NCBI RefSeq assembly: GCF_019139675.1
Contig: NZ_CP077077.1
Span: 3,906,001 to 3,970,000 of the forward strand
DNA length: 64,000 bases
Source of the DNA: Pseudomonas maumuensis
Lineage (GTDB): Bacteria; Pseudomonadota; Gammaproteobacteria; Pseudomonadales; Pseudomonadaceae
Reading direction: 5' to 3'
The first letter of the stretch is position 1, and each line of letters begins with the position of its first letter. Made by a program: the position numbers and the translations under genes. The notes beneath the pieces were generated by a model. That model saw only the letters and a list, made by a program, of their open reading frames with translations, ran no database searches and was not told where the DNA came from. Below, in pieces: positions 29,031-38,788 of the stretch.

Positions 29031-29098
29031 CTTGGGCAGGCCGCCAGATCGTCACGTATCATTTCGGCATCACGTTGGCCCGAACCGTTGGTAAACAC

Positions 29099-29779
29099 AT
29101 GAAACTGCTGATCGTCGAAGACCAGGCCAAGACCGGCCAGTACCTGAGCCAGGGCCTGAGCGAGGCCGGCTTCGCCACCGAACTGGCCAGCGACGGCGAC
29201 ACCGGCCAGCACCTGGCCCTGAACGGCGACCACGACCTGCTGATCCTCGATGTGATGCTGCCGGGGCGCAACGGCTGGCAGATCCTCCAGGCGGTGCGCC
29301 AGGCCGGGCTGGACACCCCGGTGCTGTTCCTCACCGCCTGCGACGCCGTCGAGGACCGCGTGCATGGCCTGGAGCTGGGCGCCGACGACTACCTGGTCAA
29401 ACCCTTCGCCTTCTCCGAACTGCTGGCCCGCGTGCGCAGCCTGCTGCGCCGTGGCGCCAGTGCCAGCCAGGATACCTGCCTGGCCCTGGCCGACCTGCGC
29501 CTGGACCTGATCCGCCGCCGCGCAGAGCGCGCCGGCGAGCGCATCGACCTGACCGCCAAGGAATTCGCCCTGCTCGAACTGCTGCTGCGCCGCCAGGGTG
29601 AAGTGCTGCCCAAGTCGCTGATCGCCTCGCAGGTGTGGGACATGAATTTCGACAGCGATACCAACGTCATCGAAGTGGCCATCCGCCGCCTGCGCCTGAA
29701 GATCGACGACAGCCATGCCACCAAGCTGATCCACACCGTGCGCGGCATGGGCTATGTGCTCGAAGAGCGCCAGGACTGA
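29099..29779 (+). CDS. copR: CopR, copper-responsive response regulator
   Basis: OmpR-type activator of copper resistance genes. The 226-residue protein starts [20 protein letters not shown], which is typical of the heavy-metal group. The phospho-acceptor is in [13 protein letters not shown] and the lysine in [10 protein letters not shown]; the C-terminal winged helix ends [16 protein letters not shown] and [11 protein letters not shown]. An upstream in-frame extension is ignored because the ATG at 29099 fits the family. The stop overlaps the copS start. Confidence 0.93.
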   Translation: MKLLIVEDQAKTGQYLSQGLSEAGFATELASDGDTGQHLALNGDHDLLILDVMLPGRNGWQILQAVRQAGLDTPVLFLTACDAVEDRVHGLELGADDYLVKPFAFSELLARVRSLLRRGASASQDTCLALADLRLDLIRRRAERAGERIDLTAKEFALLELLLRRQGEVLPKSLIASQVWDMNFDSDTNVIEVAIRRLRLKIDDSHATKLIHTVRGMGYVLEERQD

Positions 29780-31122
29780 TGCGCCGCCTATCGCTCGGCA
29801 GCCGCCTGGCCCTGCTGTTCGCCGCCTGCACCGCCAGCGTTTCGCTGGGCGCCGGACTGCTGTTCGGTCGCGCCAGCGAGCAGCACTTCGTCGAACTCGA
29901 CCAACAGTTGCTCAGTGGCCGGCTTTCATTGATGAGCAGCCTGCTCGCCGGCGTCACCACCCAGGAGCAACTGGCCACGCGGCTACCGGCACTGCTCAAC
30001 GAACTGAGCCACCAGTCCGACCTGGCCTTGCGCGTGCGCGGCGCCGACGGCACGCCCTGGTTCGCCAGCCGCGGCGAGCTACCGCAGGCCCCCGCCCCTA
30101 CCGGCCTGGCCACACTGCACAGCCACGGGGTCGATTACCGCAGTCTGAGCGCGCCCCTGGTCGACGGTCAGCCCGCTTCGCCGCAACTGACTCTATTCCT
30201 CGATATCACCCATCACCAGCACTTCCTGCAAGGCATGCAGCGCCTGATCTGGCTCACCGTCGGCCTCAGCGCGCTGGTCACCGCGCTGCTCGGCGCCTGG
30301 GCCGCCCGCAGCGGCTTGAAGCCGCTGCGGCAGATGGGCAAGGTCGCCGCCAGCGTCAACGCCGGTTCGCTGACCACGCGTTTGCCGGCCGCCGAGATGC
30401 CCGAAGAGCTGGCCGAGCTGGCCGGCACCGTCAACGCCATGCTGCAGCGCCTGGACGATGCCTTCCAGCGCCTGTCGGCGTTCTCCGCCGACATCGCCCA
30501 CGAGCTGCGCACGCCGCTGTCCAACCTGCTGACCCACACCCAGGTCACCCTCACCCGTCCGCGCAGCCTCGAGGAGTATCGCGAGGCCCTGCACGGCAAC
30601 CTCGAGGAGCTGCAATGGATGGCCCAGCTGGTCAACGACATGCTCTACCTGGCGAAGGCCGACCACGGCTTGTTGATGCCCAGCCGCCAGCCGCTGGACC
30701 TGGCGACGGAGGTCGATGCGTTGCTGGAGTATTACGCGACACTGGCCGAGGACGCCGAGGTGCGCTTGCTGCGCGAGGGCCAGGCCCGTACCGAAGGCGA
30801 CCGACACATGCTGCGCCGGGCGCTATCCAACTTGCTGGACAACGCCCTGCGCTTCACCCCCGCCGGGGGCGAGATACAGGTAAGCCTGGAGCCTGGGCTG
30901 CGCATCGTGGTGGCCAACACCGGGCCGGCGATTGCGCCGCAACTGCTTGAGCGATTGTTCGACCGCTTCTACCGGGCGGATCCGGCGCGCCAGGAAGGCA
31001 GCAGCGAGCATGCGGGGTTGGGACTGGCGATCACCCGCTCGATCGTGCAGGCACACGGTGGGAAAATTCGGGCGGAGTGTGAAGATGGATGGACGCGGTT
31101 CGTGATCGAGTTGCCCGCGTAG
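29779..31122 (+). CDS. copS: CopS, copper-sensing histidine kinase
   Basis: Inner-membrane sensor kinase partner of CopR, 447 residues. It has two membrane segments (SRLALLFAACTASVSLGAGL near residue 10, LIWLTVGLSALVTALLGAW near 160) enclosing a periplasmic sensor part, then a HAMP domain, the phospho-acceptor FSADIAHELRTPLSNLLTHT, the N box LSNLLDNALRFTP and a G box in EHAGLGLAITRSIV. The A of its ATG is shared with the copR stop, so the two are coupled. Copper as signal is inferred from family and neighbours. Confidence 0.92.
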   Translation: MRRLSLGSRLALLFAACTASVSLGAGLLFGRASEQHFVELDQQLLSGRLSLMSSLLAGVTTQEQLATRLPALLNELSHQSDLALRVRGADGTPWFASRGELPQAPAPTGLATLHSHGVDYRSLSAPLVDGQPASPQLTLFLDITHHQHFLQGMQRLIWLTVGLSALVTALLGAWAARSGLKPLRQMGKVAASVNAGSLTTRLPAAEMPEELAELAGTVNAMLQRLDDAFQRLSAFSADIAHELRTPLSNLLTHTQVTLTRPRSLEEYREALHGNLEELQWMAQLVNDMLYLAKADHGLLMPSRQPLDLATEVDALLEYYATLAEDAEVRLLREGQARTEGDRHMLRRALSNLLDNALRFTPAGGEIQVSLEPGLRIVVANTGPAIAPQLLERLFDRFYRADPARQEGSSEHAGLGLAITRSIVQAHGGKIRAECEDGWTRFVIELPA

Positions 31123-31223
31123 GGGCTGCTATGCAGCCCATCGCTGGCAAGCCAGCTCCCACCCCGACCGCGCCGCCCTCAAGCCAAGCGCTATACCTGT
31201 GGGAGCCGGCTTGTCGTGGCGAC
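31123..31223. repeat. Inverted REP pair
   Basis: ATCGCTGGCAAGCCAGCTCC from 31140 and GGGAGCCGGCTTGTCGTGGC up to about 31220 form a degenerate inverted pair of the GCCGGCAAGCC type between copS and lolE. Confidence 0.75.
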
Positions 31224-31270
31224 GAACCGCGGCGAAAGGCGCGCAAAGCGCCTCCCGGTACTGCCATGCC

Positions 31271-32515
31271 TTACTCGTAACGCAACGCCATGGCCGGCTC
31301 GATCTGCGAGGCGCGATAGGCCGGGTAGATCGTCGCCAGGAAGCTCATCACCAGCCCCGCCACGCAGATGATCGCCACATCGCCCCATTGCAGCTCCGAC
31401 GGCAGGCTGCTGATGAAGTAGATGTCGGAGGTGAAGATATGCTGGCCGCTGACTCGCTCGAGCCAACCGACCACCGCGCTGACGTTCAGCGCCAGGATCA
31501 CCCCCAGCACCCCGCCAAGCAAGGTGCCGACGATACCGATCAAGCTGCCCTGGACCATGAAGGTGCCCATGATCTGCGCCGGTGTGGCGCCAATGGTGCG
31601 CAGGATGGCGATGTCCGCGCCCTTGTCGTTCACCACCATCACCAGGGTGGCGATGATGTTGAACGCGGCCACGGCGATGATCATCATCAGCAGCAGGCCG
31701 ATCATGGTCTTTTCCATCTTCATCGCGCTGAACAGGCTGCCCTGGGTATGCGACCAGTCATCGGCGCGGTAGCCTTCGCCCAGGCCCGCGGCGATGGCCT
31801 TGGACACTTGCGGCGCGGCATACAGGTCATGCAGCTTCAGACGCACGCCCTGCACCTGGCCCGGGGCCCAGCGCTGCATCTCGCCGGCATCGGCGACGTG
31901 GATGTAGGCTTGCGAACCATCCAGCTCGGCACCGACCTTGAAGATACCGACCACAGTCAGGCGCTGCATGCGCGGGGTAATGCCGCCCGGCTCCTTGCTG
32001 ATCTCCGGCACGATCAACGTCAGCTTGTCACCGGTGTTCAGGCGAAAACGCCGTGCCGTCAACTCACCGATGACCACGCCGTACTCACCTGGCACCAATG
32101 CCTGCAAGCTGCCCTGGACAATATGCTGGGTGACGATGGAGACCTTGCCTTCCTCGGCCGGGTCGATGCCGGCAACCTGGATCGGCTGCATCGCCCCCTT
32201 GTACGAGAGCATGCCTTCCATCTCGGTGATCGGCGCGGCAGCCATCACCGCCGGATTGCCTTCGGCGGCGTTGGCCACCGTACGCCAGTCGTCCAGCGGC
32301 TGCGCGCCGAGGATCGCAGCGTGCGGCACCAGGCCAAGCACCCGCGAACTCATCTCGCGCTGGAAGCCGTTCATCACCGACAACACCGTGATCATCGCCA
32401 GCACGCCGAGCGACAGGCCGATCATCGAGGTCATCGAGATGAACGAGATGAAATGGTTGCGGCGCTTGGCACGGGTGTAGCGAGCACCGATGAACAAGGA
32501 CAAGGGTCTGAACAT
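31271..32515 (-). CDS. lolE: LolC/LolE-type lipoprotein-releasing permease (second copy)
   Basis: Inner-membrane ABC permease of the Lol system that extracts outer-membrane lipoproteins for LolA. The 414-residue protein has one N-terminal membrane segment (about 22-45, ISFISMTSMIGLSLGVLAMI), a large periplasmic domain and three C-terminal segments with the family signature VVNDKGADIAILRTIGATPA. It is closely related to the first permease of the operon. The ATG at 32515 (MFRPLSLFIGARYTRAK) matches the partner's start; a GTG lies 12 bp upstream. Which copy is E and which is C is by position only. Confidence 0.85.
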   Translation of the reverse strand: MFRPLSLFIGARYTRAKRRNHFISFISMTSMIGLSLGVLAMITVLSVMNGFQREMSSRVLGLVPHAAILGAQPLDDWRTVANAAEGNPAVMAAAPITEMEGMLSYKGAMQPIQVAGIDPAEEGKVSIVTQHIVQGSLQALVPGEYGVVIGELTARRFRLNTGDKLTLIVPEISKEPGGITPRMQRLTVVGIFKVGAELDGSQAYIHVADAGEMQRWAPGQVQGVRLKLHDLYAAPQVSKAIAAGLGEGYRADDWSHTQGSLFSAMKMEKTMIGLLLMMIIAVAAFNIIATLVMVVNDKGADIAILRTIGATPAQIMGTFMVQGSLIGIVGTLLGGVLGVILALNVSAVVGWLERVSGQHIFTSDIYFISSLPSELQWGDVAIICVAGLVMSFLATIYPAYRASQIEPAMALRYE

Positions 32516-32531
32516 GAACGGGAACACCCAA

Positions 32532-32566
32532 GTAGAAAAAGAACCGGGGCCGCCTCACGGGGCCCC
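32532..32566 (-). terminator. Terminator-like hairpin between lolD and lolE
   Basis: Read on the minus strand, GGGGCC pairs with GGCCCC around an 9-nt loop and is followed by GGTTCTTTTTCT. It lies inside the gap of the lol operon, so it would reduce rather than abolish lolE transcription. Confidence 0.55.
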
Positions 32567-32577
32567 GCGCAAGCGAC

Positions 32578-33261
32578 TCAGATCGCCACCAGGTGCCCGT
32601 CTTCGAGGCTCAGCACGCGGTCCATCTGGCGCGCCAGGTTGAGGTCGTGGGTCACCACCAGGAAGGCGGTCTGCGAGTGGGTAGACAACTCGCGCATCAG
32701 CTCCTGGATGCCCTGGGCGGTATGGTGGTCGAGGTTGCCGGTGGGCTCGTCGAGCATCACCAGGCCCGGGCGGTTGACCAGGGCTCGGGCAATCGCCACG
32801 CGCTGGCGCTCACCACCGGACAGCTCGGCCGGCTTGTGATTGAGGCGGTGGCCCAGGCCGACGCGCTTGAGCAGCGCCTCGGCGCGCTCGCGGGCCTCGC
32901 TGATCGGGGTCTTGCCGATCAGCAGCGGCATGCAGGCGTTCTCCAGGGCGGTGAACTCTGCCAACAGGTGGTGGAACTGGTAGACGAAGCCCAGCGCGCG
33001 ATTGCGCAGCAGGCCGCGGGCCCGCTCGCCCAGTGCCGACAGCTCTTCGCCGGCCAGCCAGACACTGCCCTGCGTCGGCGTGTCGAGGCCGCCCAGCAGG
33101 TTGAGCAGGGTACTCTTGCCCGAACCCGAGCTGCCGACGATGGCCACCCGCTCGCCCGGGTGCAGCTCGAGGTTCAACCCCGACAACACCTGCACCGACT
33201 CCGGGCCTTCCTCGTAGCTCTTGCCCAGGTTGCGGCAGCTCAACACGGCTTTATCACTCAT
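32578..33261 (-). CDS. lolD: LolD, ATPase of the lipoprotein-releasing complex
   Basis: ABC ATPase that powers release of lipoproteins from the inner membrane. Motifs are complete: Walker [13 protein letters not shown] loop [14 protein letters not shown], signature [15 protein letters not shown], Walker [13 protein letters not shown] and the switch histidine in VVTHDLN. The start at 33261 ([19 protein letters not shown]) matches E. coli LolD; an in-frame ATG 15 bp upstream (33276) with its own AGAGG overlaps the preceding permease by 8 bp and is possible. Length here is 227 aa. Confidence 0.95.
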   Translation of the reverse strand: MSDKAVLSCRNLGKSYEEGPESVQVLSGLNLELHPGERVAIVGSSGSGKSTLLNLLGGLDTPTQGSVWLAGEELSALGERARGLLRNRALGFVYQFHHLLAEFTALENACMPLLIGKTPISEARERAEALLKRVGLGHRLNHKPAELSGGERQRVAIARALVNRPGLVMLDEPTGNLDHHTAQGIQELMRELSTHSQTAFLVVTHDLNLARQMDRVLSLEDGHLVAI

Positions 33262-33268
33262 GCGCGAC

Positions 33269-34519
33269 TCACTCATAACGTAGCGCCTCTGCAGGCTGGG
33301 TGCGCGAGGCGCGCCAGGCCGGGTACAGGGTGGCGAAGAAACTCAGGACCAGCGCCGCACCGCAGACCATGTACACGTCCTGGGCCTGGATCTGCGACGG
33401 CAGGTAATCGATGAAGTACACGTCGGCATTGAGGAACTTGTGCCCGATCAGGGCTTCGATGCCGGCGATGGCCGCGCTCACGTTGAGCGCGCCAAGGATG
33501 CCCAGCACCGCGCCGATCAGCGTGCCGACCACGCCGATCACCGTGCCCTGGACCATGAAGATGGCCATGATCTGCCCGGGCGTGGCGCCCAGGGTGCGCA
33601 GGATGGCGATGTCGCCGCGCTTGTCGTTGACCACCATCACCAGGGTGGAAATGATGTTGAACGCCGCCACCGCGACGATCAGCAGCAGCAGCAGGCCGAT
33701 CATGGATTTCTCCATGCGGATCGCCTGGTACAGGTTGCCGTGGGTGCGGGTCCAGTCCCGCGGGTAGTACTCCTGCTCGCCCAGCTGCTGGGCGATGGCC
33801 CAGGTGGCGCGCGGCGCCTGGAACAGGTCGTCGAACTTCAGGCGCACGCCCTGGACCTGATCGGCCTTCCAGCGATGCAGGCGCGACAGGTCGGCGATGT
33901 TGGTCAGGCCCAGGTAGCCGTCGATCTCGCCGGCGCCGACATGGAAGGTGCCGACCACGGTGAAGCGCTTCATGCGCGGGAACATGCCCGCCGGGGTGAC
34001 GCTGACCTCGGGGGCGACGAAGGTCAGCTTGTCGCCAATGGCCACACCCAGCTTCTGCGCGGCCTTGTCGCCGATCATGATGCCCCACTCGCCCGGCGCC
34101 AGCTTGTCGAGGCTGCCGTCGAGGACGAACTTGTCGATGATCGACACCTCGCGCTCGCGGGCCGGGTCGATGCCGTTGAGCAGCACCTTCTGCACCTTGC
34201 CCTCATGGGTCAGCAGGCCCTGCATCTGGGTGAAGGGCGCGACCGCCAGCACCTGCGGATTCTGCTTTACTTTAGAGGCGAGGGCTTGCCAGTCGTTGAT
34301 CGGCTGGCCGGTCTCCAGCGTGGCATGGGGGATCATCCCCAGCACGCGGGTACGCATCTCGTGGTCGAACCCGTTCATCACCGACAGCACCACGATCATC
34401 ACCACCACGCCCAGGGCGAGGCCGATCATCGAGGTGAGCGAAATGAACGAGACGAAGTGATTGCGGCGCTTGGCACGGGTGTAGCGCGTACCAATGAATA
34501 CGAATAGAGGTCTGAACAT
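33269..34519 (-). CDS. lolC: LolC/LolE-type lipoprotein-releasing permease (first copy)
   Basis: First gene of the lol operon, 416 residues, same architecture as its partner: an N-terminal membrane segment (about 22-45), a periplasmic domain and three C-terminal membrane segments with [20 protein letters not shown]. It begins [20 protein letters not shown]. The two permeases are parallel along their full length, pointing to an old duplication. It is divergent from the PilZ gene at 34613. Confidence 0.88.
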   Translation of the reverse strand: MFRPLFVFIGTRYTRAKRRNHFVSFISLTSMIGLALGVVVMIVVLSVMNGFDHEMRTRVLGMIPHATLETGQPINDWQALASKVKQNPQVLAVAPFTQMQGLLTHEGKVQKVLLNGIDPAREREVSIIDKFVLDGSLDKLAPGEWGIMIGDKAAQKLGVAIGDKLTFVAPEVSVTPAGMFPRMKRFTVVGTFHVGAGEIDGYLGLTNIADLSRLHRWKADQVQGVRLKFDDLFQAPRATWAIAQQLGEQEYYPRDWTRTHGNLYQAIRMEKSMIGLLLLLIVAVAAFNIISTLVMVVNDKRGDIAILRTLGATPGQIMAIFMVQGTVIGVVGTLIGAVLGILGALNVSAAIAGIEALIGHKFLNADVYFIDYLPSQIQAQDVYMVCGAALVLSFFATLYPAWRASRTQPAEALRYE

Positions 34520-34612
34520 GTCGGGGCTTGTTCGGATGAAAGGGAACGTCCTTGTGGCGAGGCGCCTACGGCGGCTTTACACTCGGACCACCGCCGTAAC
34601 CTTGGGTTCGCC

Positions 34613-35197
34613 ATGACGACATTAGACGAAGAAGATCGCCGCGAATACTACCGCATCGAAGATCGGATCGCACTTCAAATCAGCCCCCTCAGCGCGGCCG
34701 AAGCCCTTGAGACAGAACTGTTGCAGGATGATTCGGAGCTGTTCAACCTGCTCAGCGAACTGCACCTGTCCGACTTCGAGTCGCAACACCTGCTGCGCCA
34801 ACTGAGCGAGAAGGACCGTACCCTGGCCGCCTTCCTGCGCGCCCAGAACAAACGCCTCGACCTGCTCAGCGCCGTGGTCGCACAAACCCTGATCGGCGAA
34901 ATCGGCCAGCCGATGCCGGTGATCATTTCCGAAGGCGGCATCGAGTTCGCCCAGGCGCAGAAGATCGCGCCCGGCACCCGGGTCAAGGTGAAGATGGTGC
35001 TGATGCCCCGTGCCCATGGCCTGCTGCTGCGCGGCCGGGTCACCCATTGCGACCCGCGCCCGGACGGCGACTTCGAGGTCGGCACCGAATTCATCGACAT
35101 GACCGACGCCCAGCGCCAGCTCCTGGCCCGCTACATCCTGCAGCGCCAGCAACAGCAACGGCGCCAGGCGCTGGAGCAGAACCAGCCGGACGCATAA
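34613..35197 (+). CDS. PilZ-domain protein, 194 aa
   Basis: Cyclic-di-GMP-binding candidate. The protein starts MTTLDEEDRREYYRIEDRIA, with the RxxxR-like motif at residues 9-18, and the second motif is IISEGGIEFAQ near residue 105. Between them is a helical region (about 40-95) not found in minimal PilZ domains. The C-terminal tail is glutamine-rich (LQRQQQQRRQALEQNQ). It starts 31 bp before glycerophosphodiesterase and is probably co-transcribed with it. Confidence 0.85.
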   Translation: MTTLDEEDRREYYRIEDRIALQISPLSAAEALETELLQDDSELFNLLSELHLSDFESQHLLRQLSEKDRTLAAFLRAQNKRLDLLSAVVAQTLIGEIGQPMPVIISEGGIEFAQAQKIAPGTRVKVKMVLMPRAHGLLLRGRVTHCDPRPDGDFEVGTEFIDMTDAQRQLLARYILQRQQQQRRQALEQNQPDA

Positions 35198-35227
35198 GCC
35201 CTTTTTCCCTGATTTGAAGGAACGAAC

Positions 35228-35944
35228 GTGACCCTGATCTATGGCCACCGCGGCGCCAAGGGCGAAGCACCCGAGAACACCCTGCAGAGTTTCCGTCAGT
35301 GTCTGTCCCATGGCGTGGACCGCTGCGAACTCGACTTGCACCTGTCGGCCGACAACGAGCTGATGGTGATCCACGACCCGACCCTCAAGCGCACCACCGG
35401 CCGGCGCGGCAAGGTGGTCGAGCACACCGCCGCCGAGCTGGTGACTTACGATGCCCGCAAAGGCGGGCCGGGCCATGTGCAGCCCTGCCCCATCCCACGG
35501 CTCGAGGAGCTGTTCGCGAAGTGCCCGTTCGAGCATTGGCAACTGGAGGTCAAGAGCGCCTCGCGCACCCGCGCCGCCAGCACGGTGCTGGCGATCCGCG
35601 AACTGGCCCTGCAGCACGGCCTGCTGGACAAGGTGACCATCACCTCGAGCTCACGGGAAGTGCTCGGCGCCGCCCAGGAGCTGGTGCCGGATGTGAAGCG
35701 CGGGCTGGTCGCCGAGTATGCCTGGCTCGACCCGTTGAAGGTCGCGCAGAACTACGGCTGCGAGATGCTGGCGTTGAACTGGACGCTATGCACCCCCGAG
35801 CGCCTGATCAAGGCGCAGCGCCAGGGTTTGCACGTGTCGGTGTGGACGGTCAACGAACCGGCACTGATGCGCCGGCTCGCTGACTTTGGCGTGGACAGCC
35901 TGATTACAGACTTTCCCGGTTTGGCCAGGACCACCCTCGGGTAG
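35228..35944 (+). CDS. Glycerophosphodiester phosphodiesterase, cytoplasmic
   Basis: Hydrolyses glycerophosphodiesters to glycerol-3-phosphate and an alcohol. The 238-residue TIM-barrel protein carries the GDPD signature from the start: IYGHRGAKGEAPENTL with catalytic His7 and Arg8, CELDLHLSADNELMV with metal-binding Glu/Asp, and VIHDPTLKRTTGRRG with the second catalytic His. The end WTVNEPALMRRLADFGVDS is typical. There is no signal peptide, so it is the UgpQ-like cytoplasmic type. AAGGAACG precedes the GTG start. Confidence 0.92.
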   Translation: MTLIYGHRGAKGEAPENTLQSFRQCLSHGVDRCELDLHLSADNELMVIHDPTLKRTTGRRGKVVEHTAAELVTYDARKGGPGHVQPCPIPRLEELFAKCPFEHWQLEVKSASRTRAASTVLAIRELALQHGLLDKVTITSSSREVLGAAQELVPDVKRGLVAEYAWLDPLKVAQNYGCEMLALNWTLCTPERLIKAQRQGLHVSVWTVNEPALMRRLADFGVDSLITDFPGLARTTLG

Positions 35945-35961
35945 GGCTGAAATCGGTCTCC

Positions 35962-35986
35962 CCGACCGGCTCAGGCCACCGGTCGG
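35962..35986. terminator. Hairpin between convergent glycerophosphodiesterase gene and sthA
   Basis: CCGACCGG pairs perfectly with CCGGTCGG across a 9-nt loop. There is no T tract immediately beside it in either direction, so the efficiency is uncertain. Confidence 0.5.
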
Positions 35987-35992
35987 AGCCGC

Positions 35993-37387
35993 TCAAAAAA
36001 GCCGGTTCAGACCATCATAGGCGGCTACCCGATAGGCCTCGGCCATGGTCGGGTAGTTGAAGGTGGTGTTGACGAAGTATTTCAGGTTGTTCTGCTCGCC
36101 CGGCTGGTTCATCACCGCCTGGCCGATGTGGACGATCTCCGAGGCCTGGTAGCCGAAGCAGTGCACGCCCAGGACCTCCAAGGTCTCGCGGTGGAACAGG
36201 ATCTTCAGCATGCCTTGCGGCTCGCCAGCGATCTGCGCGCGGGCCATGCTCTTGAAGAAGGCCTTGCCCACTTCGTAGGGCACCTTGGCCTGGGTCAGTT
36301 CCTGCTCGTTCTTGCCGATCGAGCTGATCTCCGGAATGGTGTAGATGCCGGTCGGCACGTCGTTGACGAAGCGCCAGCTGCCGTTGTCGACGATGCTGCC
36401 GGCCGCCGAGCGGCCCTGGTCGTGGGCGGCGCTGGCCAGGCTCGGCCAGCCGATCACGTCACCGGCACCGTAGATGTTCGGCACGCTGGTGCGGTAGGTC
36501 TCGTCGACCTCGATCTGGCCACGGCTGTTGACCTTGATACCGATGTTCTCCAGGCCCAGCTTGTCGGTGTTGCCGGTACGCCCGTTGCACCACAGCAAGG
36601 CGTCGGCCTTGATCTTCTTGCCCGACTTCAGGTGCAGGATCACCCCGTTGTCCAGGCCTTCGACACGGTCGTACTCCTCGTTGTGGCGCACGGTGATGTT
36701 GTTGTTGCTGAAGTGGTAGCTCAGCGCCTGGGAAATCTCCGAATCCAGGAAGCTCAGCAGCTGGCCGCGGTTGTCGACCAGCTCCACCAGCACACCCAGG
36801 CCGCTGAAGATCGAGGCGTATTCGCAACCGATCACCCCGGCGCCGTAGACGATCAGCTTGCGCGGGGTATGGCTGAGGCTGAGGATGGTGTCGCTGTCAT
36901 AGACGCGCGGGTGGTGGAAGTCGATGTCGGCCGGACGGTACGGGCGCGAGCCGGTGGCGATGATGATGTGCTTGGCGTTGAGCTTCTCGACCACGCCGTT
37001 GGGGCAGACCACTTCGACGGTCTGCTCGTCGGCGAAGCTGCCGGTGCCGACGAACACATCGACGCGGTTGCGCGCGTAGTAGCCGGTGCGCGAGGCGACC
37101 TGCTTGCTGATGACCTTCTCGGCGCTCTTGAGCACGTCGGGGAAGGAGAACCAGCGCGGCTCGCCGATGGCGCGGAACATCGGGTTGGTGTTGAACTGCA
37201 TGATCTGCCGCACGGAGTGACGCAGTGCCTTGGACGGGATGGTGCCCAGGTGGGTGCAGTTGCCACCGACCTGGCGACGGCTGTCGACCATGGCCACCTT
37301 GCGCCCTGCTTTGGCGGCGTTCATTGCCGCGCCCTCACCGGCCGGGCCGGAACCCAGCACCACTACGTCGTAGTTGTAGACAGCCAT
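35993..37387 (-). CDS. sthA: Soluble pyridine nucleotide transhydrogenase SthA
   Basis: Flavoprotein that moves reducing equivalents between NADPH and NAD in the cytoplasm. The 464-residue enzyme has the FAD site [20 protein letters not shown], the family variant [19 protein letters not shown], in which only one cysteine of the usual disulfide pair remains, the NAD(P) site [21 protein letters not shown] and the C-terminal dimer domain. Openings upstream of the ATG at 37387 are disregarded because [12 protein letters not shown] aligns with the family. Length matches E. coli SthA (466 aa). Confidence 0.96.
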   Translation of the reverse strand: MAVYNYDVVVLGSGPAGEGAAMNAAKAGRKVAMVDSRRQVGGNCTHLGTIPSKALRHSVRQIMQFNTNPMFRAIGEPRWFSFPDVLKSAEKVISKQVASRTGYYARNRVDVFVGTGSFADEQTVEVVCPNGVVEKLNAKHIIIATGSRPYRPADIDFHHPRVYDSDTILSLSHTPRKLIVYGAGVIGCEYASIFSGLGVLVELVDNRGQLLSFLDSEISQALSYHFSNNNITVRHNEEYDRVEGLDNGVILHLKSGKKIKADALLWCNGRTGNTDKLGLENIGIKVNSRGQIEVDETYRTSVPNIYGAGDVIGWPSLASAAHDQGRSAAGSIVDNGSWRFVNDVPTGIYTIPEISSIGKNEQELTQAKVPYEVGKAFFKSMARAQIAGEPQGMLKILFHRETLEVLGVHCFGYQASEIVHIGQAVMNQPGEQNNLKYFVNTTFNYPTMAEAYRVAAYDGLNRLF

Positions 37388-37601
37388 GCGTACTCCTTCA
37401 GAACTGGCCCGCCGGCCGGGTGGCCGCGGGGCGCGATCATGTCGCCGGGGCGCCATGAGAAAATTCGGGTGCAGTCTAATCAAGCGTGAACGCCGCGCAC
37501 ATTAACCCTTGGTCGCGTCGTAGGCCATTATTGCCTGCACTACATGTCGTTTCACCGTTTCCCTGGCTTCGATCATCCGTGGCTTGCCTTTCACTCGCCT
37601 T

Positions 37602-38603
37602 TCACTCGCCTTTCACTCGCCGCTCGAAGGCCGGCGTGGAACGGGAGACGAAACCACCCTCGACCCGGGTCACCAGCACCGCGGCGATACCGTGGGCGAT
37701 GGCGAAATCCCAGCCTTGCTGCGGCCCGAGGATCAACAACAGGGTCGAGTAGCCGTCGGCCTGCAACGCCGAGGCATCGAGCACCGTCACCGCCGCCAGG
37801 TCGTGGGCGACCGGGCGCCCGAGGCGGGCATCGAAGGTGTGCGAATAGCGCCGGCCATTGTCCTCGAAATAATGCCGATAGTCACCCGAGGTCGACACGG
37901 CCAGGTCCTGCACGTCGATGACCTGGCGGGCGATCTGGCGATTCTCGCGCGGCAGCTCCAGCGCCACTCGCCAGGCACTGCCGTCGGGCTTGCGGCCCAC
38001 GGCCTTGAGCTCACCGGTGGCCTCGGCGAGGAAGTTGTCGATGCCCATGGCGCGCAGGCGTTGGGCGATCAGGTCGACGGAGTGGCCGGCGGCGATGCTG
38101 TTGAAATCCAGCTCGATGGCGGCGTCCTTGCACAGGGCCTCACCCTCGAGGCGTAGGTGGCGGTAACCCACGCGCAGGCGCGCCCTGGCCAGCGCCTGCG
38201 GCTCCGGCACCTGCATTTCGCGGGCTTGCGGGCCGAAGCCCCAGAGGTCGAGTAGCGGTTCGACGGTAAGGTCGAAGGCACCCTGGCTCTGTTCGGCCAG
38301 GTGCTGGCCGAAAGTAACCAGCTCCAGCATGTCGGCATCGATGGGCAGGCACTGGTTGGCCGGCAACTGGTTGAAACGGCTGACGATGGAGTCGCCGCGG
38401 TAGGTGGAGTAATGCGCGTCGATGGCCTGCAGGACGCTTTCGACCGCCGCCTGCACCTGCTCCGGCGCCGGGCCGCCTGGCTGGCGCACGTACTGGATGC
38501 TGTAGCTGCTGCCCATGGTCGGGCCGCCGAAGCGCTCGAGGGTCGGGGTTGGCTTGCAGGCTGAAAGCAGCGTAAGGATGGACAACAGTAGTATCGCGCG
38601 CAA
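37602..38603 (-). CDS. apbE: ApbE-type FAD:protein FMN transferase lipoprotein
   Basis: Attaches FMN covalently to target flavoproteins in the periplasm. Visible features: a lipoprotein signal (RAILLLSILTLLSAC), then FGGPTMGSSYSIQYV, the substrate region DLWGFGPQARE, ELDFNSIAAGHSVDLIA and the metal/FAD part STSGDYRHYFEDNGRRYSHT followed by FDARLGRPV. I use the TTG at 38603 (GAGAG 7 nt upstream) because it gives a signal peptide of normal length. The ATG at 38636 lies within a REP element and would add 11 residues. Confidence 0.88.
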   Translation of the reverse strand: MRAILLLSILTLLSACKPTPTLERFGGPTMGSSYSIQYVRQPGGPAPEQVQAAVESVLQAIDAHYSTYRGDSIVSRFNQLPANQCLPIDADMLELVTFGQHLAEQSQGAFDLTVEPLLDLWGFGPQAREMQVPEPQALARARLRVGYRHLRLEGEALCKDAAIELDFNSIAAGHSVDLIAQRLRAMGIDNFLAEATGELKAVGRKPDGSAWRVALELPRENRQIARQVIDVQDLAVSTSGDYRHYFEDNGRRYSHTFDARLGRPVAHDLAAVTVLDASALQADGYSTLLLILGPQQGWDFAIAHGIAAVLVTRVEGGFVSRSTPAFERRVKGE

Positions 38604-38632
38604 ACGAGAGCTCTCAGGAGACTGCACTGGCC

Positions 38633-38706
38633 TCATCGCCGGCAAGCCGGCTCCCACAAAAGGCTCGGCGCCAGCGCCTCTGTGGGAGCAGGCTTGCCGG
38701 CGATGA
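38633..38706. repeat. Inverted REP pair
   Basis: TCATCGCCGGCAAGCCGGCT is mirrored by AGGCTTGCCGGCGATGA ending at 38706, with the TCCCACA / TGTGGGA parts also mirrored. It lies between the apbE start and the gap terminator. Confidence 0.88.
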
Positions 38707-38740
38707 GGCCGGTACAGGCACAGCAGTTATCAGGCAAAAA

Positions 38741-38768
38741 AAAACGGGAACCCGAAGGTTCCCGTTTT
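38741..38768 (-). terminator. Rho-independent terminator of the GAPDH gene
   Basis: AAAACGGGAACC pairs with GGTTCCCGTTTT around CGAA. On the minus strand it is followed by a long run of T, a strong signal. Confidence 0.92.
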
Positions 38769-38788
38769 CTCAACGCATTACAAGCGGA

